The position numbers were made by a program, and so were the translations under genes. A stretch of 64,000 bases of DNA, from NCBI RefSeq assembly GCF_902168435.1, contig NZ_LR656164.1:335300-399299 (forward strand), in the 5' to 3' direction. Positions 49,131 to 58,251 of the stretch are shown here, piece after piece (within the stretch, counting starts at the first letter, position 1; the number at the start of each line of letters is the position of its first letter). The notes below the pieces were generated by a model, which was not told where the DNA came from, made no database searches, and saw nothing but the letters and a program-made list of their open reading frames with translations. This DNA comes from Bacillus marasmi (GTDB taxonomy: Bacteria; Bacillota; Bacilli; Bacillales; Cytobacillaceae).

Positions 49131-49307
49131 ATGTCTAAAGAACCAAACAAAATGGATGATTGCGCGACTACTGGTTCTTGAGGAATTACGAGACCAAACG
49201 TTTCTGGCGATGGAAAACAGGTTAAACAACCGATTCCGATATGACCTGGTACGTTTGTATGGCTCCTGGTAGGAGCAATTTACTTGATATACAAAGCTTT
49301 CAGCTAA
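49131..49307 (+). CDS. Predicted small membrane selenoprotein with two selenocysteines
   Basis: An ATG with AGGAGG upstream opens a 58-codon frame that ends at TAA if two in-frame TGA codons, 49179-49181 and 49242-49244, are read as Sec17 and Sec38. The N-terminal part reads DDCATTGSUGITRPN and then QPIPIUPGTF, followed by one membrane helix (about 41-54) and YKAFS. Cys11 could pair with Sec17. Each TGA is followed at 22-24 bases by a hairpin with G in the first two loop positions, as in bacterial SECIS elements. selC is in the same window. The gene has a CsoR/CstR-type operator and sits between a divergent Fe-S/cytochrome b pair and a thioredoxin-reductase-like gene. I do not recognise the family; a redox role is inferred. 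Confidence 0.85.
49200..49218 (+). promoter_or_regulatory. SECIS-like hairpin for the first UGA
   Basis: GTTTCT pairs with GGAAAAC (one bulged A, one U-G) around loop GGCGAT. The loop starts 25 bases after the UGA and begins GG, as bacterial SECIS elements require. Confidence 0.75.
49262..49276 (+). promoter_or_regulatory. SECIS-like hairpin for the second UGA
   Basis: Perfect five-base-pair stem GCTCC/GGAGC around loop TGGTA. The loop starts 23 bases after the UGA and has G in position two. It lies inside the membrane-helix codons, so both coding and RNA structure are under constraint. Confidence 0.8.
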
Positions 49308-49379
49308 TTCTTACTTTTGATCACGCACAGAGGCTATAAATAAACCTATTAGGATACATCCCTTGGGTTGAAAATATAA

Positions 49380-50369
<990 letters not shown>

Positions 50370-50583
50370 CAGAATAAAAATAATAAAAAGGTGAGAATAT
50401 CTCCAAACTTTAGCACTCTTTTCAAGAGATGTGCCTGAGCCAATTAGGTAATAGGTAACACTTAATCTAGTAGATTTTTTTAATAAAATTATTAATGAAA
50501 GTACAATCGCGAATGATGGGTTCTTTTCTTTATGCTCTGTGACTAATCATTGTTATTTTTCAGTGGGACAAGAGATTTAATAG

Positions 50584-50655
50584 TCGGAGAATTTCCGCTT
50601 AATGTATAAAGTGTAGGATATGAAGCCGATAAAAGCGGAGAAATTCCGCTTAAAA
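50584..50655 (+). repeat. Two copies of the GCGGAGAAATTCCGCTTA word
   Basis: TCGGAGAATTTCCGCTTA and GCGGAGAAATTCCGCTTA lie about 50 bp apart, the same family as the arrays at 3.9 and 54.4 kb. Confidence 0.65.
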
Positions 50656-50661
50656 ATAAAA

Positions 50662-50700
50662 GGGTCTTGTCCATACTTTTGGCAGTTGGCAAGACCCGTT
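50662..50700. terminator. Hairpin GGGTCTTG/CAAGACCC
   Basis: Eight-base-pair stem with an inner TCC/GG region and T-rich loop, possibly a terminator for a minus-strand gene fragment that follows. Confidence 0.55.
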
Positions 50701-50721
50701 CTATTATCACAAATTCCACAC

Positions 50722-50826
50722 TTAGCTTAAATCATCATTAGGGACTGTGAATTTAGTTTGGTTCACAACTTCTCCGGTCCATGCATCCATACCGCGCTTA
50801 AAATTTGACTCTATTTTTTGAAACAA
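50722..50826 (-). pseudogene. C-terminal gene fragment, family not recognised
   Basis: On the minus strand a frame reads FQKIESNFKRGMDAW, then TGEVVNQTKFTVPNDDLS and stop, which looks like a real protein end. Upstream the frame stays open but has no start codon with a ribosome site. It is probably the tail of a deleted gene. Confidence 0.35.
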
Positions 50827-50906
50827 GGAAAATTGTCTTACTATAATCAATTTGTAACTAATAAATTTAATATAAAATCTAGTGACTAATATTGTGAGGT
50901 TGTAAT

Positions 50907-51512
50907 GTGAATCAATGGAATAAGCGTTTCCAAACAGAGAATTATGTTTATGGAAAGGAACCTAATGTTTTTTTGGCGGAAATTCAGAAAAAACTTCAAT
51001 TGTCAGGTGATGCTTTAGTGATTGCAGAGGGAGAAGGGCGTAATGGGGTTTTTCTAGCCGAGCATGGAGCAAATGTGACCACATGGGATTATGCAGAATC
51101 CGGGTTAGTAAAAACAAATAAACTTGCTAAAGAGCGTGGAGTAGCGGTACAAACTGAACTCGTTGATTTAAACCATGCAAAATGGTCTACAGATAAATGG
51201 GACCAAATTGTATGTATCTTTGGTCATTTTCCGGAGGAATTACGGAGAAAAACACTTTTAGGTGTAAAAGAGGCAGTTAAACCAGGAGGTTATTACATAA
51301 CGGAAGTATATTCACAACAGCAGATTCCTTATAATAGTGGTGGACCAAAAGATATAAATTTGTTATATCAACCTGAAGAATTTTTGCATACCTTTAGAGA
51401 TTGGCGAATCCTCCACTTTTTTACGGGAGAAGTTGTTCGGCATGAAGGCGAACTTCATAATGGTTTGTGTCACGTGATTCAGTTTGTAGGTCAAAAAACA
51501 AATACGGATTAA
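50907..51512 (+). CDS. SAM-dependent methyltransferase
   Basis: Class I methyltransferase of 201 residues. The SAM-binding loop is in ALVIAEGEGRNGVFLAEHG, followed by the acidic position in VTTWDYAE; motif IV is near WDQIVCIFGHFP. It resembles TehB/thiopurine-type small methyltransferases, which often act on tellurite, selenium or small thiols, but the substrate is not settled. GTG start; the ribosome site is GTGAGG. Its closeness to the selenium and sulfur cluster is suggestive only. Confidence 0.82.
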   Translation: MNQWNKRFQTENYVYGKEPNVFLAEIQKKLQLSGDALVIAEGEGRNGVFLAEHGANVTTWDYAESGLVKTNKLAKERGVAVQTELVDLNHAKWSTDKWDQIVCIFGHFPEELRRKTLLGVKEAVKPGGYYITEVYSQQQIPYNSGGPKDINLLYQPEEFLHTFRDWRILHFFTGEVVRHEGELHNGLCHVIQFVGQKTNTD

Positions 51513-51679
51513 TAGAGTGATTTAAATGGTTTTGAGGGTTGAAAGTATAGCTCGAAGAAAAGACGTACTTCGGGCCCTTCTTATTTGGATAAGCTAGTCG
51601 ATGATCTAGCAAAGGAAAAAGTGATGAAGAAGATTATAAAAAAATAATTATGATGACCAACTAACAGGGAGGAAGTTTT

Positions 51680-52057
51680 GTGCAGTTTATAAAAAAGATT
51701 GATATGATCCAAATACCTATTTCAGATATAAAAGCTTCGATTGAATGGTATACCAAAATACTTGGATTCAAGCCAACTTGGGAGAATGACCATGAAGCCA
51801 TTTTTAGATTCCCTGATGGTGCTTCTCCAGCACTATTTCTTGTTCAAACGGATAAATTAACACCCCTATCCTTTCAAAACACAACAACTAGTTTAGAAAA
51901 TAACATTATTGATTTTTATATACCTGACCTAGTCGGATTTCATCAGTTTTTATTAGAAAATGATGTTTTTGTATCAAGACAAACAATAAAGCCAAAAGAC
52001 GGATTTGGTTTTAAAGACCCTGATGGTAATTATTTTGGCGCATTCAACTTTGATTGA
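51680..52057 (+). CDS. VOC (glyoxalase-fold) family protein
   Basis: 125-residue vicinal-oxygen-chelate fold protein with two beta-alpha-beta units: IQIPISDIKASIEWYTKILGFKP at the start and KDPDGNYFGAFNFD at the end. Such proteins act as dioxygenases, isomerases or resistance proteins; the metal ligands are incomplete, so activity is uncertain. GTG start with GGAGGGAAG upstream. Confidence 0.85.
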   Translation: MQFIKKIDMIQIPISDIKASIEWYTKILGFKPTWENDHEAIFRFPDGASPALFLVQTDKLTPLSFQNTTTSLENNIIDFYIPDLVGFHQFLLENDVFVSRQTIKPKDGFGFKDPDGNYFGAFNFD

Positions 52058-52579
52058 GACAAGGTGAATGATTCGTGAGGTTTTTGTAAGTAAGTTTGCA
52101 ACTAAAAAAGGCCCTACCAAATGGAAGGGCATAATGCCAAATAGAGGCGAATAATAACCAATTAAAAGTATACCTAAAAAATATTAACAATCTGTTAAAT
52201 CTGAAATGAGATTTATCTAAAAGTTCGATAATCACACTGTAAATGTTTGCCAGATTGGTTTGCCAGGCCATTATTTTTGAATAGGCACTCCTACTTAGTT
52301 TCATTTCAATTAGATAATAAAATTAGTGTGCCGGAAAATATCACTCGGAACCATCAAAAGGAATTTGGTAGATATTTTGTTTGACATTACATTCTAATTA
52401 CCTCGGTTTTAGTCTAGATTCTGGAATTATCCTATCAGTGATATAATGGATTCGAAAGTGTCGGAATATTAAATGAATAATTGTCGGTGGACTTCTAGAG
52501 ATACCTAAATCTTCTTTTTTCTATTGTGGTTTTCTGAAATACACAGCCTTCTAAAAAAGGCCAAAGGGAGATGAACTAC

Positions 52580-53332
52580 ATGTCTCGATTGCTGAAAAAT
52601 CATTTGAATTATGTTGATGGGTGTGATTTGCGATGGAAGGGTCTCTGGAAGTCAGGTGGAGTGGCTGCTCTTACCATGTTGGTCTTAATGATCATTCAAA
52701 TTATTGTTTTTATTGTTTGGCCACCTCCCGACACAGTCGAAGGCTATTTTACACTATTTCACAACAACTGGCTTCTCGGCTTAGTGAGCCTTGACCTCCT
52801 TTATATAGTGGATAGCATTCTCTTAATCATCATTTATCTTGCTCTATACACAGTTTTAAAACGGTACGGTGAATCTGCTATGCTAATTGGTGTCGTCTTT
52901 GGTGTCACTGGAATTGCCACCTATTTTGCTTCGAATACAGCCTTTGAGATGCTTTCTCTCAGCAGTCAATATTCTGAAGCTATAACTGAAGCGCAAAGGA
53001 TAATGTTCCTAACCTCTGGTCAAGTAATGCTTTAAACATACAAGGGCACTGCTTTTGATATCTATTACGTTCTCAACACGATTGTTCTGTTTTTAATCTC
53101 CCCTGTCATGCTTCGTAGCAAAATTTTTAGTAAAACAACCGCCTATTTGGGAATCTTGGCAGGTATTTTGATGATTATCCCATCTACAGCAGGAACACTG
53201 GGTTTATATTTTTCGCTGGTATCTTTAGTACCTTGGTCAATTTGGTTGGTTTTGGTTGCTAGGAGGCTCTTTCAGTTGGGCTCAGCCATATCGAAAATAG
53301 AGGGAGATCAAATTGGAGGCATACAAAGATGA
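52580..53332 (+). pseudogene. DUF4386-like membrane protein, interrupted by an in-frame stop
   Basis: Two parts of one reading frame: 52580-53035 and then, after TAA at 53033-53035, the same frame continues to TGA at 53330-53332. Read through, it gives about 250 residues with six membrane helices of DUF4386 type. AAAGGGAG precedes the ATG at 52580. The second part keeps a possible internal ATG at 53108. The stop overlaps the start of the flavodoxin gene (ATGA), so the two were translationally coupled. Confidence 0.8.
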
Positions 53333-53799
53333 AGGCGATGATCATTTACGATTCATTTTATGGTAATACAGAAAAAATAGCTGAGGCAATTGGACATGCT
53401 GGTTCGCAAGACGAAATCGAAATAGTGCATGTACGTCATATGAAACTAGAACAATTAAAGGGATTGAAACTATTAATCCTCGGATCTCCCACCCAAGGGG
53501 GCAGACCTACACAGGTTATGCAGGAATTTCTGGACAGAGTACCTGAATCTATTGTTAATGGCATCCAAGTAGCAACATTTGATACAAGATTCACAACGAA
53601 ACTGGTAGCAATCTTTGGCTATGCGTCCGAAAAAATTGCTGCCACCATGGAAGGAAAAGGCTATAAACTAATCGCGCCCCCTGAAGCGTTTTTTATTAAA
53701 GGAAAAAAAGGCCCGCTAAAAGATGGCGAACTCGAACGAGCTACAAGCTGGGGCAATAAAGTAATGAACGCCTATCGACTTCATAATGACACAAAATAG
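53329..53799 (+). CDS. Flavodoxin-family protein
   Basis: 156-residue flavodoxin-like protein. The FMN phosphate loop is YDSFYGNTEKIAEAIG at about 6-21, and GSPTQGGRPTQ fits the second flavin loop. It overlaps the DUF4386 gene by four bases and may act with it. Electron partners are unknown. Confidence 0.88.
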   Translation: MKAMIIYDSFYGNTEKIAEAIGHAGSQDEIEIVHVRHMKLEQLKGLKLLILGSPTQGGRPTQVMQEFLDRVPESIVNGIQVATFDTRFTTKLVAIFGYASEKIAATMEGKGYKLIAPPEAFFIKGKKGPLKDGELERATSWGNKVMNAYRLHNDTK

Positions 53800-53948
53800 A
53801 AAAATTTTATCATATTTTTCCAAACCACTAAACTTTATCTCATGCAGGTTCATCCTCTTAATTTTAAAAAGCATAATAAATGAAATTACCGCTAAAAATA
53901 TGATTGGTGTTAATACACCAACTAACTTCGATGCGGAGGGATTTAATT

Positions 53949-54122
53949 TTGAATATTCGTGAAGGCATGATCCCAACATTATTGGGTACCGCAGTTTCTG
54001 CTACTGGTTACGCGTTGAAACAAAAACGCGGTTCCAATAAAATGATTGCAAACACAGTATTCGGTTTTGGTTTAGCCCACATAGTACTAGGAGCAATCGA
54101 CCTAGTTGAACATCGTCGTTAG
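53949..54122 (+). CDS. Small Gly-rich membrane-associated protein
   Basis: 57 residues with two hydrophobic, glycine-rich segments, GMIPTLLGTAVSATGYAL and NTVFGFGLAHIVLGAIDLV. The TTG start is preceded by GGAGGGA six bases upstream, a strong signal. I do not recognise the family. Confidence 0.68.
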   Translation: MNIREGMIPTLLGTAVSATGYALKQKRGSNKMIANTVFGFGLAHIVLGAIDLVEHRR

Positions 54123-54960
54123 TAACTAGGGGAGCATTTATCATGCTCTCCTTTTAAATTTTATTCAAATATCCTGCATTGTTAATTTAAGTACAATTCT
54201 TCATAATATCTTCCAAAGCTCATAGTGAAAATCACTTCCACAATATATGCCTAAAATAAAAAATAATCGCCGATCCTTTGTTAAAGGGTACCCTTTTATT
54301 GAAAATTGAAGTATTCAATTACTTGTCGGTCACTGTAATACCTCGAAATGAGGTTCTCTGCATTCTGGATAAAACTCCATTTAAGTAAAAAGTTTCGTCC
54401 TTAATTAAGTAATTAGCTGAAGTAAAATAAGGGGAGTTTTTCCGCTTAAATGCAGAATGGCACTCATGTTTGGGGTAAATAAGGGGAATTTTTCCCGTTA
54501 TGCAAAGAATAATCCTTCATTTTCACGTTTTTTAATTCAATAAGCGGAATTTCTCCCTCTATTCAAGCTATTTTTAATGCAATATAAAAATTAAGTGGAA
54601 TTTTTCCCTCTATTCAGCAGATCGGGCCATTAACAACCTAAAATCCCCCAAGCTATACTCATGATTCCGCACAGACCTGCTCAGATGTCCGCAAACAGTG
54701 GCTTAAAACTGCGCATAGTTGGCTCACTCATTCTGCACTACTCAACAATCAAGGAATCTTTATAAAAACTGGGTTATAATGAAGAAAAGCCATTGTAATG
54801 AATGGTCATCGGCATGATTATAGGGTGAAAAATATAGAAGAGTAATAGAGTTATTATTGGAGCAATGACCGCTATCCTTTCAGTGATTGTTACATACTAT
54901 TTTGGACCTATAGCTTAAATGGAGCATATCAAGTATTTCCATTTGTAGAGGGGGATTAAG
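54123..54960. other. Long intergenic region with repeats and no clear gene
   Basis: Contains an isolated AATCGCCG word near 54266, the four-unit GCGGAATTT array and, at 54780-54920, a short hydrophobic reading-frame remnant (MTAILSVIVTYYFGPIA from 54867) without a ribosome site. No full gene is visible. Confidence 0.6.
54426..54615 (+). repeat. Four-unit AATAAGCGGAATTTCTCC array
   Basis: Words of the form AATAAGnGGAATTTnTCC lie at about 54426, 54477, 54539 and 54589, spacings 51, 62 and 50 bp, close to the 51, 61 and 52 bp of the array at 3.9 kb. Confidence 0.75.
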
Positions 54961-55143
54961 ATGAGTAAAAAAGTTATTATTAAGAATGGCGAACAAAAGG
55001 AAATCATTAAGAAGGGTATTTCTTTCGGTTCATGTTTGGCAATAGTAATCTCGTATACTGCATGGAAATCCATCCCATGGGCGATTTTTCATGGATTGTT
55101 GGGCTGGCTTTATGTCATTTACTATTGGGTTAAGTATTTGTAG
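54961..55143 (+). CDS. Small membrane protein
   Basis: 60 residues: a basic N-terminus (KKVIIKNGEQKEIIKKG) and a hydrophobic, Trp/Tyr-rich remainder that can form one or two membrane helices. GAGGGGG precedes the ATG and a terminator follows, so it looks like a real single gene. I do not recognise the family. Confidence 0.7.
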   Translation: MSKKVIIKNGEQKEIIKKGISFGSCLAIVISYTAWKSIPWAIFHGLLGWLYVIYYWVKYL

Positions 55144-55193
55144 TAAAGATGCGGCATGATTTTTTTTCGATGATACATTCGCTGGAATTCAAT

Positions 55194-55226
55194 AAAAGAG
55201 CCACCTTTTAACGAGGTGGTTCTTTT
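55194..55226. terminator. Rho-independent terminator
   Basis: Twelve-base stem AAAAGAGCCACC/GGTGGTTCTTTT with one G-U pair after the 60-residue gene. Confidence 0.9.
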
Positions 55227-55256
55227 ATATATAGCTCCCAATTTGGATTAGTTTGT

Positions 55257-55432
55257 TCTATTTTTCTACTACGGCAAAATATTCATTTTCCAGCAAATTA
55301 AATACCGCTCCTTCAAGCAAATTGATTACTTCTCTGACTGTAAAATTTTTGCTTTGAATTCTTGATAAAGTTGATTAACATTTTTTGAAGAATAATAGAG
55401 AGGGTGTTTCCAAATTAACATCTGATGACTTA
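55257..55432 (-). pseudogene. Truncated VOC-family gene copy
   Basis: The minus strand here closely matches the 3' half of the glyoxalase-fold gene at 57552-57929 (for example GCTTTGAATTCTTGATAAAG is shared), but the frame is degraded and the 5' half is missing. It is a decayed duplicate. Confidence 0.75.
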
Positions 55433-55558
55433 TTAAGTTAAATTCGTAAATGATTTTATAGTTAATTGTGATTTATGTCATTTCTTTTTTGGAAATTCAT
55501 ATTTTCTACATAAGTTTTTTGTATTCTTTTTTTAGCAAAAAACGTCGAGGTGATAAAT

Positions 55559-56119
55559 ATGAAAATTACAAAATTAATAATTGGTATTGTCTCAATTATT
55601 ACTGCATTAACCCTATCTGCTTGTTCTGGAAATAACGAGCATGAAGATCAAAATGAGGAAACAATGCAAGACCATAGTTCGATGATGGATCATTCGGGAA
55701 ATGGCGATGTACCAGACACTTTAAAAGCTGCAGAAAATTCAACCTATAAGGTAGGAGACAAAGTTATCATTAAAGAAGGGCATATGGATGGAATGAAAGG
55801 TGCTGAGGCAACCATAGTTGGTGCCTATGATACAATTGTATATACAATTTCTTATAATCCAACAAATGGCGGAAAAAGAGTTGAAAATCATAAATGGGTG
55901 ATTCATGAAGAACTTCTTGATGCAGGAACGGAACCTTTCCGACCTGGAGCTGAAGTACAGATAAATGCCGATCACATGAAAGGGATGGAAGGTGTAACAG
56001 CGGTAATAGATTCAGCTGAAGAAACTACGGTATATATGATCGATTTCACCCTAACTACTAATGGGGACAAGGTGACGAACCATAAATGGGTGACAGGCAG
56101 CGAGCTTAAAGCAAAATAA
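55559..56119 (+). CDS. YdhK-like lipoprotein (DUF1541)
   Basis: 187 residues. A lipoprotein signal peptide ends at LSACSG, so it is tethered outside the membrane. A His/Met-rich linker (QDHSSMMDHSG) is followed by two tandem DUF1541 repeats, each with VGDKVIIKEGHMDGMKGAEA-like and HKWV motifs. The His-Met-rich linker suggests metal, perhaps copper, binding. GAGGTG precedes the ATG. Confidence 0.9.
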   Translation: MKITKLIIGIVSIITALTLSACSGNNEHEDQNEETMQDHSSMMDHSGNGDVPDTLKAAENSTYKVGDKVIIKEGHMDGMKGAEATIVGAYDTIVYTISYNPTNGGKRVENHKWVIHEELLDAGTEPFRPGAEVQINADHMKGMEGVTAVIDSAEETTVYMIDFTLTTNGDKVTNHKWVTGSELKAK

Positions 56120-56133
56120 TAAATATTCCATTG

Positions 56134-56172
56134 GTGCATTAATCCTAAAAAGGGTTAATGCACTATTTTTTT
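56134..56172 (+). terminator. Rho-independent terminator
   Basis: Nine-base stem GTGCATTAA/TTAATGCAC extended by TCCT/AGGG, followed by a T run. Confidence 0.9.
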
Positions 56173-56454
56173 ATTCGGAGAATGCGATTAATCTCACTTC
56201 CTTAACTATTAGTGGCTTAATAGCAATTGTGTTTTTTATTTTACAATATTGATATAATTATCGGCTCTTTCTTCATATGTTCTTTATATTTTTGTAATAG
56301 AGTAAAAACTAATGGGATTAACAAAATTTTGTGACATTAATAATAGGGTAGATTTAAAAATATTAATAAAATAAATATATTGCTAAAAAGAAAAAAGGAG
56401 AATGGATTGGGGGCATTTCTCGTTATTAAAAGTAGAGTTGAAGGGGAGTTTTAC

Positions 56455-57309
56455 ATGAGAATAAATGATAAAACTAAGACAAAGTTACAAAAACACTCTA
56501 GAACCTTATTTTTCCTGTTAGCATTGATTCTTTTGCTTGGAATCGCCACTCAAATTGTTTTAGCATGCTTAGCTGTTTTTGTTGATGGTGGACTTTGGCA
56601 GATACATAGAACAATCATGAATGTAATTGAGTTTATTCCAGCTATTATGTTTATTTTGGGGATTGTTGGTGGGATTACTAAATTGCATCATGCATTGAGC
56701 TTTTTGTTATTCTTTATGATCCAATTCCAATACTATAATAAATATGGTTGGCAGGGTGCTATACATGCATCTCTTGCCATCTTCTTATTTATGATTTCCT
56801 TATATGTAGCCTGGAGTTCATATCGATTTGTTGTAAGCAAAAAGAAAGAAAATAATGATATTATGCAGCAGCTACAAAGCACTAGTACAGGAAAGATTCA
56901 AAAACACTTTCAAACCTTATTTATACTGTTAGCATGGCTGCTTTTAATTGGTCTCTTTATCCAAATTTCTTTAGCAGGTTTGGCTATATTTTTTGATGGT
57001 GGACTTTGGAAATACCACAAAGACTTAGTATACATTATGGAGTTTGTTCCAGTCGTAATGTTTGTTGTCGGTAATCTTGGTCAAATTCATAAATTGTATC
57101 GAGCATTGACCTTTTTGTTATTCTTTATTTTCAACTTCCAATATTATACTACATTCAGTTGGATTGGTATTTTTCACGCAGTATTCACACTCCTCATATT
57201 TATGATGACTTTGTTTATTGCTTGGGGTTCGTACCGGAGTGTTGCAAACAGCAAGAAAGAAAATAGTGACAATAAGCAGCAGTTCCAAAAAACCGGTACA
57301 GGAATATAA
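56455..57309 (+). CDS. Internally duplicated eight-helix membrane protein (DUF6220-like)
   Basis: 284 residues made of two similar halves. Each begins KLQKHSRTLFFLLAL or KIQKHFQTLFILLAW, continues VFVDGGLWQIHR or IFFDGGLWKYHK, and ends YVAWSSYRFV or FIAWGSYRSV. Each half has four membrane helices and resembles the DUF6220 unit, normally a single-copy protein. The ATG is chosen for AAGGGGAG upstream. Function is unknown; the conserved histidines in the paired loops might bind a cofactor. Confidence 0.82.
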   Translation: MRINDKTKTKLQKHSRTLFFLLALILLLGIATQIVLACLAVFVDGGLWQIHRTIMNVIEFIPAIMFILGIVGGITKLHHALSFLLFFMIQFQYYNKYGWQGAIHASLAIFLFMISLYVAWSSYRFVVSKKKENNDIMQQLQSTSTGKIQKHFQTLFILLAWLLLIGLFIQISLAGLAIFFDGGLWKYHKDLVYIMEFVPVVMFVVGNLGQIHKLYRALTFLLFFIFNFQYYTTFSWIGIFHAVFTLLIFMMTLFIAWGSYRSVANSKKENSDNKQQFQKTGTGI

Positions 57310-57430
57310 GGTAAGGACTGTTGTAGTTCAAGTCAATTAACGTTAACTGTAAGCTCGAATTCAAACTACGCATATTAACGAGCAGCATCTCCTTGTACGA
57401 TACTTGTATCCATTAAGGAGGTGCTTTCTT

Positions 57431-57475
57431 ATGCCACAATATTTACTCCTTAAGCGGAATTCCTCCGCCTATTAA
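57431..57475 (+). other. Short reading frame with perfect ribosome site, running into a repeat
   Basis: AAGGAGGTG followed by ATG opens MPQYLLLKRNSSAY and then stop. The last half is made of the GCGGAATTCCTCCGC repeat word, which suggests a gene start cut by repeat insertion, or a leader peptide. Confidence 0.3.
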
Positions 57476-57551
57476 ACTAATCGGTTGCAATATTTGAGTG
57501 ACTAAATAATCTTTCTCAAGTTATCATTTATTTGTGTTGTAATTCGCATTA

Positions 57552-57929
57552 TTATTTTTCAACTATGGCAAAATAATTATTTTCATTATCAGCAAAATTA
57601 AATACCTTTCCTTCAGGCATATTGATGACTTCACCGACTGTAATATTTTTAGCTTTGAATTCTTGATAAAGCTGATCAACATTCTTTGTGAAGAACATTA
57701 ATGAAGGTGTTTCTAAATTGACACCCGGCGAAAATTTCGCAACCATTTCCTTATTATGCAAGACGATACTTGTTTGAGCATCCTTTGATGGAGCAATTTC
57801 ATACCATTTCATGCCTTGCCCGTTATCAGTTTCACCTATAAGTGTAAACCCTAGTTTATCCCTCCAAAATTTCAACGATTCTTCCTGATTATTTACATAA
57901 AGCATGATCTGACCCACGATATTAATCAA
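57552..57929 (-). CDS. VOC (glyoxalase-fold) family protein
   Basis: 125 residues with two beta-alpha-beta units: VGQIMLYVNNQEESLKFWRDKLGF and then NFADNENNYFAIVEK. A TTG start with GGAG upstream is preferred; ATG five codons earlier overlaps the ribosome site. A decayed partial copy lies at 55257. Substrate is unknown. Confidence 0.85.
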   Translation of the reverse strand: MINIVGQIMLYVNNQEESLKFWRDKLGFTLIGETDNGQGMKWYEIAPSKDAQTSIVLHNKEMVAKFSPGVNLETPSLMFFTKNVDQLYQEFKAKNITVGEVINMPEGKVFNFADNENNYFAIVEK

Positions 57930-58251
57930 TGTGCAACACTCCATGACATGAGATTTTTCATTTTACAGTGTAGACAAATATAGGATTTATATTCAACTTA
58001 ATAGAATACGTTTCTAAACAAGTTCGTTAGTGTGATAAATTCCATAACTGTAAATAGATTACTAGTGATGAGGATCTATAGGTATCATAAAATTATGTGG
58101 GGTGGTCTATTTTTTTGTAACCACTACTTTTAAAAAAAAAAGAACTGTATAACGGAACGGAATGCTAGGTTCTAGCGGAAATTCAAGATTAGTGAATTTT
58201 TATATAAATAACATAAACAGTGTAAAACCAAAACCGTCGGAGGGAAAAAGG

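Noticed and set aside
49131-49244. Reading the double-UGA frame as a decayed gene with two nonsense mutations
   Set aside because: Both stops are UGA, each with a hairpin at SECIS distance, a strong ribosome site is intact and a membrane helix follows. selC is present. Decay would not give this pattern.
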